From Patiria pectinifera (taxonomy: Eukaryota; Echinodermata; Asteroidea; Valvatida; Asterinidae), in assembly GCA_029964075.1 (NCBI GenBank), contig CM057141.1, positions 10,292,001-10,356,000 on the forward strand: a stretch of 64,000 bases of DNA, read 5' to 3'. Shown here in pieces: positions 23,587 through 35,454 of the stretch. Position numbers and translations under genes: made by a program. The notes beneath the pieces are model-generated. The model made no database searches. It saw only the letters and a program-made list of their open reading frames with translations, and was not told the DNA's origin. How positions within the stretch are numbered: the first letter of the stretch is position 1; every line of letters starts with the position of its first letter.

Positions 23587-24193
23587 AATTAATCCGTATT
23601 AACGAATTAAATAATCAGTAATAAAGAATTAATAATCCGTAATAACGAATTAAATAATCCGTAATAACGAATTAATAATCCGTAATAACGAATTAGTAAT
23701 CCGTAATAACGAATTCATAATTCGCAATAACGAATTAAATAATCCGTAATAACGAATTAATAATCCGTTATAACGAATTAATAATCCGTAATAACGAATT
23801 AATAATCCGTAATAACGAATTAGTAATCCGTAATGATGAATTAATAATCCGTAATAACGAATTAAATAATCTGTAACATAATACTTGCAGTGGCGCTAAT
23901 GGGCTTTCGTACGCTGCCGATCTAGTCTTTTTATTATATATTCATAAATACCTAAGACAGTTTACGCATTCCTATTGGTCGAGAGCCCGTCATGCGGCCG
24001 GTCTTAAACAGATGATAAAGACATGGCAAGCTGGTCTTAAACACTTTCTACGAAAGCCCATTGGCGCCACTGCAAGTATATGTTATTACGGATTATTTAA
24101 TTCGTTATTACGGATTATTAATTCGTTATTACGGATTTTTAATTCGTTATTACGGATTGTTTAATTCGTTATTACGGTTTATTAATTCGTTAT
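23587..24193. mobile_element. fold-back element: inverted minisatellite arms around a 33-bp inverted core
   Basis: About 290 bp of CCGTAATAACGAATTAAT units (23587..23875) face ~110 bp of the inverse (24084..24193). Between them ACTTGCAGTGGCGCTAATGG and GCTTTCGT (23883..23911) face their inverse at 24051..24078, around 140 bp of unique sequence. Long inverted ends made of tandem repeats are the form of fold-back (FB/Galileo-like) transposons. It lies at the broken end of a LINE (24194) and of a MITE (23584). Confidence 0.75.
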
Positions 24194-26145
24194 GGTTCTT
24201 CAGTAGAACACCAATAAACTGGGTAAGGGTCAGGTCTGCCGTCATGTCCAGGATCTTCTGAAGGAGTTGGCAATGGTTAACAGTGTTATAGGCAGTTGTA
24301 AGATTAACAAAGACAACGCCGGTGATCTATTTTTATTTCTGATGGAAGCCGTCCTCAATGTACAAATGTACTGAGTGAGGTTTAGAAGCTGTCCAGTTGT
24401 AGATTTGCCGGCACGGAAGCCTGCCTGCCTGTTCCTGTATCAGTTGTTTCTCAATGAAGAGGCAAGACAGTTGAGGAGGAAATGTTCCAGCAACTTGAAT
24501 GTGTGACTTATAGAAGGGATTTGGGACTATAGGTTTTGACCTGCAGTCTGCAGTGGGTCTTTCCCAGGTTTTAGGGGGCGATTACCTTTGATTTTTGCCA
24601 CACTTTAGGTATTGTTTGTGTGGCGAGGCAGGTGTTGAAGAGCTGGAGTAACCAATTTGAGTCGTTTGGTCCAAGATGTTTCAGTTCTTCGGTAAAAATG
24701 TTATCCAGTTTGGTTGCTTTCGTGTTCTTTATTTATGCCAGTCGCAAGTTCATTAGCAGAGAAGGATTTGATGAAGCCAAGGTTGATTGCGGGGTCTTTC
24801 TGGCGGAGCTTGCGTTTCGGTCGCTTTACCATTTAATATAGCAGTTGTTGTGGGCTATTTGGTTGGCAGTGATGTTACAATGCTGTTTACTAGGCTCTGT
24901 GCGGTCATTGCTGAGCTTTTTTTAAATTATACTCCAGGCTTGGAGGCCATATTGGCTTCTTGGCCATATTGGTGGTTACCACAGGGGTTTACCACAAGCT
25001 TAGATAACAGAAGCTGTTCTGATTATGGCTGTTATTAATTCCTCCCCAGCTGAGATGGTATCGACAGCAAGAGGGTCGTTTTCATACAGGCGTTTGTATT
25101 TCCTGTAAAGTTCAGCACTACGGGATTCTAAGCCTGGGATGTAATCAGTGCGGCAGCCCCTAGAGATGGTGTTTGAGCTCATTAGTGAAGCCTTCCCAGT
25201 TGGCCTTACTATAAAGTTGAAACGGCGGCGGAATGGAATTGTTGCGGAGAGACAGCAGCAGTCACTTTGATTCCAATAGGGCGACGCCGGGTCTTTGGAA
25301 TGGGGTCAAGGACCATCTTGTTGATAAGCGAGGCGATATTGTGGCTCACAAAGGCTAGAGCATTGTGAATAAGGCTCAGTTGACTTGCTAGCTTCGGCCA
25401 GCGATTCCAAAGCGTCGCCGTCTGTGGTAGAATGATATAACAATGATACTGCTGTGGCCATTAAATCCCCGATAATTATGCCCGGCTTGGACTGTTTTGT
25501 GGATTGTGGCGGTGGCATTAGGAAGGGGCGTCCGGGTGGTTTGCAGACAGATGTTATGGCTACTCCACTAAGCTCAGTATTCAGGACTTTGATGTTCTGG
25601 TCATTGGATATGGAAGTTGACTGGATGACAGTCCCAGTTTTGAACCCCCCCCCCAAAAAAAAACCAAACAACACACTCCCTTACTTCTCGTTGGAGCGCT
25701 CATCATTGTCAGTGTCACACCATGAATTTTTGGTCTGTTGTTGGGACCACGGTGCATTTCTTGCAGGCAAAGGACACCGCACTTGGTGTTCTTGCAGATA
25801 TTGGCAAGAAGGTAGACTTTGGTTGGCCATGTCCCCTCAAAGTTAGCAGATATCCACTGCTGTGCCCTGCTGTGGGTGGGCTGGAGATGACATCTGGAAT
25901 TTGGAGGGACGTCTGGAATTTGGGGAATCATCTTCTTCCTCCGTCGACTCGATGTTAATCAGATGAACAGCTCGTTGGTTGAATTGTTTTTGTTTCGTTG
26001 GTTGGAGTGGCACTGGGACTAAGAAACAGGAAATACCATTGACACCAATAATAGCCAATACCCTCGGCGCCTCCACAGATGCAGGCTTCCATGCTTTCAC
26101 TGGAGCTAAGCAGGCGGGCAAGTTTGCGATGAAGGGCAAGCTCAA
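24194..26145 (-). pseudogene. decayed LINE with endonuclease and reverse-transcriptase remnants
   Basis: Read on the minus strand. At 25580..25931 an AP-endonuclease N-terminus (WISANFEGTWPTKVYLLANI, CGVLCLQEMHRG). At 25000..25182 a connector (RGCRTDYIPGL, LYRKYKRLYENDP). At 24194..24330 RT block A (VVFVNLTTAYNTVNH, where the usual Asp are Asn). The frames do not connect, so the copy is dead. Position 24194 joins the fold-back minisatellite. The domain order and NIEG/CLQETH/DLTAAYDTVNH-type motifs fit the jockey-like/RTE-like group; the exact clade is unsettled. The GREB-like upstream part (25843..26145) is unrecognised. Confidence 0.75.
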
Positions 26146-26169
26146 TTGTTGGCAGAAACTAAATTAGTG

Positions 26170-27200
26170 TTCTGCTGAGGTGTTATCTGCCTTTGCTGCG
26201 TTGGGAGCTGCCTGCAAGCTGACAGCCGCAACAGAAGGAGGCATCAAGGCATTTGTATGCCAACCTGTCACGTTGCTCGAGTGACGACGATGATGAGGAG
26301 GAGGATCCTTTAATTTAGTTCTGACACTGCAGCAGTTTGTACTGCTGCTATGGTCGGCCATGGACAGAATCCTTTATAAACATTAGACAGATGAACATGT
26401 GTCTGCTGGAAGATCTAAACGTGTATGTACATGTATGTAATGTTCCAGCAAAAGATGTCATGTTAATATTTAAATAGTCGAAAATATGTTGATATTTTAC
26501 AGGAAAATTCAGCTGTTTATACTCCACACCACACACTAACAGGACTTTAAAGACGCATGTACTTAGTATAAGAAGCATTATTAAAAAACCCAAAGGGGTA
26601 AATGGATACTTAATCAATACTTAAGCTCCGCTTTCTAACACCATGTTGTGTGCATTTTAACCCGTTTTGGGGTATATTATGGAAAATAAGATTAAGGTTT
26701 CAGAAAATGGTCAGAAAAAATGGCAACATCATTTTTTTTTGTAAGTTAAAACATCCCAGAAGATGGTCCAACCTATTGCCAAAAATTAACATTTCATGCC
26801 AACGGAAGTACATTGCCCCCCCCCTTGAAAGTTTGTCAAAAAGTTAGATCTAAACAAAACTGGGCACGTGAGGGCGCTGTGCTACTTTCTTTTGCGAATC
26901 CGATGTTTACTTTCTCATCCATCACTTCAGCGACGACTCGACTCATCATCATCAGATTTAGTGAGTTCAATTCAATTCACTTTTTTTACCACGTAAAAGA
27001 AGACAATCAGAGTTAAATGTATACAAAATATGTGGACGGGGATCCGTAAAAAGCAATGCTTGTCGAGTAGAGATCCCGGACCCCAGTTGCAATCATATTC
27101 ATACATAGCCCAGGTGGACTCCCTTTCCTCCCTACGTAACGGAGGGAGTCCAGAGTACGAAGTGCTCAAAACCGGGCGAAAAAATTTATGACCAATATTT
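26170..27200. other. no supported gene
   Basis: AT-rich sequence with a TACATGTA stretch near 26430 and an isolated C9 run at 26817. Open frames are short and without motifs. Confidence 0.4.
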
Positions 27201-27211
27201 TCAATATTTTT

Positions 27212-27985
27212 ACCTTGTTGGAGAAGCCAATTTTTACGTCGTAGTATTCTATGTGTCCTTATCTATTGGGCCGCTTGGTTCAGAAATTCCATATGCGATG
27301 CTGACCGACCTTAATCTGGAAAATAAACTCGAAAGCAACGTTAAACTTGTACGTGTTTGTAGACTCTTCTCAATTCTCATCAGTTTCTCACCGCCGAGTC
27401 TATTCACCCTAGTCGTACATGATGTACACTTGTACGTCTGTGCAGCGTGTAGTCTGGTTCCCTAGACTGGACAATTATTCTCGACGCTAATATCACGTCT
27501 GGTCCGGGGGCCAGACTATATGCAGCATGAATATGCAGTGCGCACGCGCGATTTGCTTTAGTAACCACCCTCATACGCACGGGCACTTACTTGAAGGTGC
27601 GGTCGCTAATCCAATGACCGAGCGTGTTTTCGCGCCAGTTACCAGAAACACGTTTCGGCTTTGGTCATTGGTTGAGTGTTTTCATGACATCGGTTGGCTG
27701 GAGTGACGTCACGGCGCCCAACCAAAACTAAACAAAGGAGGGCGCTAGCGTGCGTGCGCGCTTTCGTACGCACGTACATTGTACATGACGTACAACTCTG
27801 GAAATAAACTGATGAAAAGAGACTACAAACACGTACAAGTTTAACGCTGCTTTAGAGTTTATTTTCCTGATTAATGTCGGTCAGCATCACATATGGAATT
27901 CCTGAACCCAGCGGCCCAATAGGTAAGGACACATAGAAAATGTAGGCATGAAATAAGCTTCTGTAACGAGGTAAAACGTAACAAA
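27212..27985. mobile_element. inverted-repeat element with ~180-bp arms
   Basis: Left arm 27212..27400 (CTATGTGTCC, TATTGGGCCGC, AATCTGGAAAATAAACTC, ACGTGTTTGTAG) is inverted at 27790..27980 at roughly 85-90% by eye. The interior (27400..27790) holds GTAGTCTGGTTCCCTAGACT and CpG-rich stretches. No coding. Confidence 0.75.
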
Positions 27986-28129
27986 AATCTGGTCCAAATT
28001 TTGGGTGGTCTTATGTAGAGAATTCTTGTCCTGGACGTTAGTCGTAATGCAATGAAGACTTCGTCCAACCTGGGCTAATTCATACACAAATATACAAGTT
28101 ACACACACAATGTCACAAACAACACAACA

Positions 28130-28740
28130 CATAGGATTGGTTGCCATAATTATCGCGGTACTTATCACATTTCTCGTTCGGAATAGAGATTCCACAGATG
28201 GTCCTAGAAGAAAATACATCTGAGGATTTATCAAAATCATTAATGTATACAGAGAATAAAAGGGGACCCAAGATAGAACCTTGTGGGACTCCACAAGATA
28301 TTTCACAATAAGTAGACTGGGTTCCACTGATAGATACAAATTGCTGACGGTTAGAAAGATAACTCCTGAACCAGTCCAAGGCAACTCCTCTGATTCCATA
28401 ATGTTCCAGTTTAGATAAAAGGATGTCATGATCAACTGGACAGGTCCAGGAAGATAACAACTGTAGCAAGGGATGCATCTAAGCCAGTTGTTATTTTGTC
28501 AATTAATTTAATAATAGTAAGTGTAATGGAATGATGTGCTCGAAATCCATATTGATTATCCGAAATTTACTATACAATGTTTGTCAAAAAATTCTATGGT
28601 ATGTTTATAAATAACACGTTCTATAATCTTAGAAAATGAAGTAAGAATTGAAATTGGTCGATAATTACTATCCATTGTGGGATTGCCACTTTTAAAAATG
28701 GGAGTGATTCTGGCAATTTAAATTTCTCAGTCAAGAAAAG
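28130..28740 (-). pseudogene. LINE reverse-transcriptase fragment
   Basis: On the minus strand: [92 protein letters not shown]. These are RT blocks 1-5 of the Jockey/CR1/I type. The AFDT residues of block A are missing between DLS and VDHD, one in-frame stop lies before QYGF, and the FADD catalytic box is absent: the similarity ends about 28200. A dead, doubly truncated copy. Confidence 0.85.
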
Positions 28741-28974
28741 TTGATGATGAAGGTCAGAGGACAGGAGATTGCCAGAATCACTTGTTTAATCAATGTACTG
28801 TTAACTAGATTTATGTTTGTGGATAAACACAGGGCTGTTTCGGTAACTTTTTGCGACATATATATATGTGACATAGTTTCAAGTATAAGTTCCATCAAGG
28901 AAGGATGTGTGGTTATGTATATATTAAATGGTGGCATATAAATATGCGATTTCATGCTCATAGGGCTTTGAATT

Positions 28975-30665
28975 ATGACGTCCCGTGTCACGTGATGACG
29001 TCATGATGACGTCACGTCAAATAAGAAAATAATTGGTTATTGCGTTTTTATGTCATGTAAGGCTGATAGGACAACATGTACGGTAGAGTGATCAGGACCA
29101 ATACAGTTCTGTAAATATTGGCCTTCAAAATATGCACGTCACATGTCATCTTTAAGATGACGTCATCGTGACGTCACTTCAATTTTCATCTATAACACAT
29201 CCCAGTCTAGGTGTGTACCAAGTTTCAACCCAATCGGACCTGTAGTTATGGAAATATAGGCCTTCAAAATATGCTCTTTCATAGTCACGTGATGACGTCA
29301 TCATGATGTCACTTCAATTTTCATCTATAAAACATCCCGGTCTAGGTACATGTATGTACCAAGTTTCAACCCAATCGGACCTGTAGTTCTGTAGATATTG
29401 GCCTTCAAAATATGCACTTTTAATTTGACGTCACATGTCACGTGATTACGTCATCGTGACGTCACTTCATATTTCATCTATAAGACATCCTGGTTTAGGT
29501 ACATACCAACTTTCAACCCAATCAGACAGGTAGTTCTAGAAATAAAGCCCAATCTGTCAGATCTAGTCGAATTCTGCTAGAAAATGGTCACAATAAAAAA
29601 ATCGCATATAATGTGACGTCATGTGATTCGTGATGATGTCATGATGACCTCAATGTTCGGCGCACATCTTCAGATGCTGGTCTACGTGTGTGCCGAGTAT
29701 AAAGTCAATCGGATTGATTTTAGTGCTCAAATTGCCTTCCACTGTAAAAACGTGTACAAATGCTATGGGGAAGGGCTGAAAAAGAAAAAACCCAAAAAAC
29801 TAGAGCTGTATGTCTGTTTGCAAACAGAACACAGGGCTTTTTCGCATTTTATAACTGTTTATGCTATGTTTGTCCTTTGCAGTCACTTTTTAGAGTGTTT
29901 AATACAGTTAAAGGTTGTTTACAGTCCTTAGAATAATTCCAAAAATAAAGCTCTATCACATGACGTCACATGCCCTGTGATGACGTCATCTTGAAAACCC
30001 TTCTCAATGCACATTTTGTCATTGTGGTCTTGGTTTGAACCAAGTTTACAGTCAATCCGATGAAAGGAAGTGTGCAATTGTGGAAGTAGAATAAATTATA
30101 AATATTAAAAAATCATTAAAAAATCAACCGATGATGTCATGGTGACGTCATTTCCTATTTTTTTTTATACTAGTACCATTATCTACCTACCCACCAAGTT
30201 TCATGACGATCGGACCTTCCCTACTATCCGTTTCAAAAATTTGCATTTTTGATGACGTCATGATGACGTCACACACAAACATAATACAAAAAGAATTTTG
30301 AATTTAGCACGTTGCGTTCGTGAGATATGGCTTAAAAATCACATGATGTCGTCATCATGACGCCACCTCCAGTTTCACCTACATGTATAACACATCCCGG
30401 TCTACCTACAAACCAAGTTTCAACCCAATCGGACTTACAGTTCTGTAGATATACGGTAGTACTTCAAAATATGCACATTTGTGATGACGTCAGGTGACCC
30501 TGATGACGTAATGATGGTGTCACTCTTCGGGACACAACTTTGCCATAAGGAAAATGCATATGCTTAATTTGAATGATGTATGACAAAGTTTAATGCCAAA
30601 AGTGGCGTGTACTAAAATTGTGTACAAAGTCTATGGGATTTTGCATGGAACAAAAAGAAGAAAGT
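28975..30665 (-). mobile_element. Helitron-like units, minus strand
   Basis: Same family as 1..7376. A unit 3' end (CTAG preceded by the hairpin GTCTGTTTGCAAACAGA) is at 29800..29803. The unit 5' end (inverse of TCTTCTTTTTGTTCCA) is at ~30650..30665. Left of 29800 a second, 5' part abuts it, again head to tail. About twelve TGACGTCA-type dyads occur, with TTTCAACCCAATCGGAC repeats between them. Confidence 0.6.
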
Positions 30666-30774
30666 ATTAAAAAAAAAAATCAGAACAAAAGAAAGGCTTT
30701 TCGCAAATTGCAAAAAAGCCAAAAATACCAAAATAAAAACTTTAACAAAAACAAAGGCTATTTTGGCCGGTTGC

Positions 30775-30875
30775 CAAAACAGCTAATAATATCAAAGCCA
30801 GCACTTGTTTTGTTGGGCAAAGTACTTACAACATCAATTATTTCTTCTTCTGTAACAGGAGAAAAAAAAAATTGA
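30775..30875 (-). pseudogene. small LINE RT N-terminal fragment
   Basis: Minus-strand reading gives SVTEEEIIDVVSTLPNKTSA then GFDIIS, the EEV...L..NKSxGxDGIS motif that precedes RT block 1. Too short to place. Confidence 0.5.
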
Positions 30876-31419
30876 ATTAGAGTTTTGATTTGAGACCGCG
30901 CGAAAAAAAGAAAAAAATTAAAAATGCTACCGCCAGCAATACCTAAAGTTTTTGATAGCCTACGTGATTTATTAATCGAAGACGTCTGATCGGTGAGTAA
31001 ATGTTCATAATATTACCTAGAAATACAATCTAAAGTATCTCCTAGGCTATGAAGAATATCAACTTTGTTTTAACGACAAATGTAGGAAAGAGGGATCAGG
31101 TTTTTCACTTTTTCAATGTTTGTGTATAACCCTTAGTCGTGTTGGGCGCGTTGGCCGGGCGCGATCGATTGATAGCACTGCGCTATAGCATCGGTCAATC
31201 GTGACGGTTATCTCGGACTTTGTGTGCCTTAAAAAAAAAACCAGGAGTAACAATAGAATGCAGGGCCACGTCAGAATTTTTTTTTTTGTAGTTGGATGCG
31301 ATGTGAGGAGTGGGGTTGTTGAATATTAGAATGGCACTCTTTTGAGAACGAAGCAACGTAGGTATATGAGATTACTACAGGTATGAACGTAGATGTGTAA
31401 CAAAAAATAGAGGGCTGCA

Positions 31420-31890
31420 TAAAGAGTGAATGGGCATGAAGCAAATTGTGATGAATAGAGGGCGCTGTAGAGAGTGAATTATTGATGTTGAATTACACAT
31501 GAATTATAGTACTTGGAATTTATACCGAGTGAGACGGCTTGGGATGCCATGGATGGGTGGATGCGCAGATGCGGGGTGGATGGGCATGAAGTAATCAATA
31601 GAGGGTGCTTTATTTACCCCAGGACCCTCTACCGGTACTTTATATACCCTAGGACAGGACCCACTACTTTATTTCCCTATCTAAAACCAACCCCAACTTA
31701 CACACTCATTCCGCCTTGGATGTGTGGATGCGTAGATGCGGGGTGGATGGGCGGATGCGTAGATGCGGGGTGGGCATGAAGTAAATTTTAATCAATAGAG
31801 GGGCGCTTTCTTGGATGCCCGGATGCGCAGATGTGGGTTGGGCATGAAGTAAATTTTAATCAATAGAGGGTGCCTTATTGGATGCCTGAA
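31420..31890 (+). repeat. ATAGAGGGCGCT / GGATGCG.AGATGCGGGGT minisatellite
   Basis: Five to six irregular repeats of GGGCATGAAGTAAATTTTAA plus TCAATAGAGGG, alternating with GGATGCGTAGATGCGGGGTG. The open frame across it reads the repeat (MDGWMRRCGVDG) and is not a gene. Confidence 0.8.
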
Positions 31891-32228
31891 TGCGTTTTTC
31901 TTTGAAGTTTGAATTTTAAAGACAGCACACTCACGTTTGCTTTAATGATACCTTGATCTGTTGATAGAAACATTGTGAATCAACTATGCAGGTGAAGGCT
32001 TACCTGAACCATCTAAAGGTGTATTAAGTCCAATTTATTGATAGTCTTATTATGATACTTTATTGATGTTCTGCACCTTGTATGAAGGACCATCAATCAA
32101 ACACTTTAAGTTACATAAGGATCAGTGCTGCCAGTTTTGAAATTAGAAGCATTTTTATGAAATTAACGTGCCCATGGAGAACTGTACTCATATTTTTTTG
32201 TATGTACGCTGTACACGTACCATCTATA

Positions 32229-32542
32229 CTACAATAACGAAAATTTGGAGGGCGCTGCCATTTTCCCGACCGGTCTCCCGTCCTCATCGCGCGCGTTGGC
32301 TACGGGGGAAGCGGAACGGGGCCCGGCTATTTTCCACCCTATTTCCCATAATTCCCTTCCCCATTGGGCCTCGCCGGCCATCTTGCGTACGGGCCGGATA
32401 ATTGGCGTGCCACGTTCGTTATGAGCGCTGAGCATGCAGCGCATGCAGCGCATGCAACTTGCATGCCCCACATTTCTTCAGCACAGCGTTGTTGACATGG
32501 TTGATGTATATCTGTTCCTTGCTCCAGTTTTCTCTTTGAACG
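32229..32542 (+). promoter_or_regulatory. CpG-rich promoter-like segment with possible untranslated first exon
   Basis: A local rise in GC and CpG in otherwise AT-rich DNA. It holds two YY1-like cores, GCCATTTT (32257..32264) and GGCCATCTTG (32377..32386), then a run of GCATGC dyads (32433..32466) with NRF1-like GCGCATGC parts. It ends in CTTTGAACG|GTAAGT, a near-consensus splice donor (exon end 32542). Such segments typify TATA-less animal promoters. It lies 3.7 kb before the proposed nucleotidase exon 1 in the same orientation, so it may be that gene's promoter and noncoding exon; the link is inference. Confidence 0.4.
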
Positions 32543-33390
32543 GTAAGTCTCACTTATGATATGTATTGTTGTTTGTGAAAAGTGGTATTCTTTCGAACGC
32601 CACTGGCAATGAGAAGCATTGTTTTTTGTGAAAAGTGTGACTGTGAGTTTCAGTTTGTGAGTACGGGGAGGGTTGTACGGGGAGGGTTGTACGTACGGGG
32701 GGAGGCCTCGGACATCGAGAGTTTGGCCGTGGCGTGGGTTAACTTACTAGGCTTAATGTTGCCAATTTACTGCATGACCTCCGTAAATACAGGCCTCACT
32801 TGGAACATGTACCCGAACATGTTTGTAGAACTTTGCCAACTCTTGATTTCACAATTGGGCTTTGTTTGTAGTTTATTTTTGGATTTTGCTTTAGTTTGTT
32901 TTAGGCCTAGGCCTATAGGCCTACTACTAGCTAGAAAAAAAACTGCTGCATTTGTATATAGGCCATGAAATGTACATTCATTCCAAACAAATTATGCACA
33001 CTAAATCTTTGTGCTAATCTTAGAACACGGCAAATCATACGTAAAACTTCCTTTAAAGAAATGACTTTCATACTCATAAGTCATAGGCAAAACAAAATTA
33101 ATTTACTGCAAATCAAAGACCAATAACCAACTTAATAAAGAAACCCTCAAATCAAAATTAAAGACGTGATCAAGTTCAAACCTCAGGCCAAAAACCAAAA
33201 AATACAGGCAAAGACTAAAACCTGAAACCAACACAGTTAGAATAGTGGATATTAGAGAATACACTCTGGCAGAAAATCAAATGACTCGACAACACTAGAC
33301 ATGAACCCAAGCAGGATAAAGAGCTATTGTTAGCCGATGTATTTTTGTTTACAAGTTTTCTTCACCTTAGTCGTTATTCTTTTCTTTCTA
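32543..33390. other. no supported gene
   Basis: Sequence after the promoter-like segment. Holds a GGGAGGGTTGTACG duplication (32665..32700) and a palindromic AGGCCTAGGCCTATAGGCCT run near 32904. The 128-codon frame at 32582 has no recognisable motif. Confidence 0.4.
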
Positions 33391-33396
33391 ACTCCT

Positions 33397-33633
33397 TTAC
33401 ACAGGAATCTCGATGACACCCACATCACATGACCAGCTCCAACCATGCTCCAAGCATGCTCCAGTGCATGCTTCAACCAGTTCCCAAAGCAAGAATCTCA
33501 ACTCAAGACGAAGACGTGACACACCTATTCTTTCCAGTTCAACTGCAAGATTCCTGGTTTTTCTCTTTACCCATTCAAAACACATTTTCCTTCTAGCCAT
33601 AATTTCATTTTTAGAAGTCATGAAATAGTGCAA
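33397..33633 (-). CDS. unrecognised open frame, possible exon or remnant
   Basis: Reads MTSKNEIMARRKMCFEWVKR, KTRNLAVELERIGVSRLRLE, FLLWELVEA on the minus strand: basic and helix-like, with ordinary codon mixture. Only 265 bp from another exon-like stretch on the same strand (33898..34096). No family recognised. Confidence 0.25.
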   Translation of the reverse strand: MHYFMTSKNEIMARRKMCFEWVKRKTRNLAVELERIGVSRLRLELRFLLWELVEACTGACLEHGWSWSCDVGVIEIPV

Positions 33634-33897
33634 AAAAAATCACTCTTTTCTGCTGTTTTATGTCCATCCTTTTTTTAAATTATATCCTTGGCTTAGTTGT
33701 ACCCAAGAATAATGATGGAATGATTACCCGATAATTACTGGCCAAGCAGACTTATTTGATAACAAAACAATGTCTTTGATTACCGAGTTACATAATCACT
33801 CTTAAAATTTCACAACAAAATATTCATACTCGCATACCCCTCCTTTCTCATGAGTTTTCACCAACACTCATTAAAAAAATGTTGTCCTGTAACTTAC

Positions 33898-34096
33898 AAT
33901 GCCACTGTCATTATTTATGATTACAGCTTTTAACCCAAAAAAATGCAATTGCACAATAACCTTTGGCCGTCTTGCTTGAAAGTCTTTCATGGAATGTTTG
34001 GGCCTATGGTAAACAAGCCTGGACCGACGTCCCTTGCGAAAATTGCTCCGAAAACTGACAACAATTATATCCCCTGAGTTTTGTCGAAGTACTACC
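33898..34096 (-). CDS. exon-like open segment on the minus strand, function unknown
   Basis: On the minus strand a pyrimidine-rich acceptor (TTACTTTACAG) and a consensus donor (GCATT|GTAAGT) bound 199 open nt. They read VLRQNSGDIIVVSFRSNFRK, GRRSRLVYHRPKHSMKDF, ARRPKVIVQLHFFGLKAVI. Good splice sites plus an open frame make a host exon possible. I do not know the family, and no partner exon is certain. Confidence 0.28.
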
Positions 34097-34442
34097 CTGT
34101 AAAGTAATGAATGCTGCAAATACATTATTACTAAAAAAATTCAGATTGTATACCTGATTTCATTTTCACAGTTTTGTAATAAATACATTGAACATGTGGT
34201 GCTTGACATAATTATGAAGTGCTCGAATATGTCCGTCCTTTTAGTTTTACTCTCTTCTGCAAATGAACGTGTTTCAGTACTTTGCTGTACAACCCCACCA
34301 CCATAATAAAAACACCAACTGCTATAATGACATTAACTTCTACTTTAATAAGAAACACCCCCTTCACCATAACAAATATAAATTGTTGCCCACTTCCCCG
34401 GAAATATAATATGTGACCATTCACAGGTGTAACATAAATAGG

Positions 34443-34674
34443 CATGGGCGTCGCGAGAGGCCTCCCGAAAAGCAAAAAAAAAAAAACAATAATAAAAAGA
34501 GGCGCAAAGTCATAGTGGTGTGAATTTAATGGGTTTGGGTTGGGGTTGGGGGTGCAAAATGTCCCTGCCCCCCTCTAAAACTGATAAATCGAGAATGTGT
34601 TGAGAAAACCAGGAATTTTTTGGGCCAAAATATGTTTTGCCCCCTCTAGAAAAATCCTGGCGACGCCCACACAA
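34443..34674. mobile_element. 232-bp MITE with GGGCGTCGC ends
   Basis: TGGGCGTCGC at left and GCGACGCCCA at right. The interior CAAAATGTCCCTGCCCCCCT and TTTTGCCCCCTCTAGAAAAA match the fragment at 23380..23584. Confidence 0.75.
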
Positions 34675-35422
34675 TATCCAACCCCCACCCCCACTGGCTG
34701 CCCCCTCCTCTCCTCTGTAGTGAGAACGATGGATACGATTTTGTATAAGCCAAGATCAAACTGTGTTTCGTCTAAATTACCTATTTGTACAGTTGGTGTA
34801 TACGTCCTTAATGATTTGGCACCTTGAAAAATCAATGTTCAAATTGACTGGACAATATTCTAGCACAACATTCTTTATGAGCTTTATATAATGAGACATC
34901 GCATGAGACAATCGGTCGGCAATAAAACTTAATTTCATTCAACTGTTGACAGCAAGACCTTCCTAATCGGCGCGCAATTTAAAACAACATTTAAACGGTA
35001 TGAATCCCAGCACAAACATAAACCTCCACAATATCAGCGATTTCAATATCACCATCTCCCCTCTATAACAAAAACCATTTCTCCCCATCCCTGGAAATAT
35101 TTCTCCCCATCCCCGGAAATATTGGTGACATGGTTGACGGGTTTTACGGAAATTGGGCGTTCCAACTAGCACCCTTCACCCTAGCTAGCCCCTTCCCCTA
35201 TATTGACAATATGTCCTGGACCCTCGCACAATCTCCGCAGGAAACGTTATGTGCACGCAAATACAACTTAGGCGAGACTGATGGCGAATCCAAATAGGCT
35301 CGCGTGCAGCAGAGGGTCTGATTCTTTATTTGATTTAACAGTTGTTTGGAGTTATTAGAGTTTAAATTATCGAGATTTCATTGCATACAGTAATTATTAC
35401 GAAACAGTCAACTCCACCCATC

Positions 35423-35454
35423 TAGCGGGTGCCGCGCGAAGCGCGGCATCCCGC
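35423..35454. repeat. GC-rich perfect-looking hairpin
   Basis: AGCGGGTGCCGCGC, loop GAA, GCGCGGCATCCCGCT: a 14-15-bp stem with one G-T pair in AT-rich DNA. No T run follows, so it is not a terminator; probably a short hairpin repeat. Confidence 0.6.

Noticed and set aside
25843-26145. 100-codon minus-strand frame as a host gene
   Set aside because: It continues directly into the LINE endonuclease frames and is better taken as the 5' part of that dead LINE.
31513-31779. Frame MEFIPSETAWDAMDGW...
   Set aside because: Reads through the GGATGCGTAGATGCGGGG minisatellite.
32582-32968. 128-codon frame MVFFRTPLAMRSIVF...
   Set aside because: No motif and no splice support; includes simple GGGAGGGTTGTACG and AGGCCT runs.
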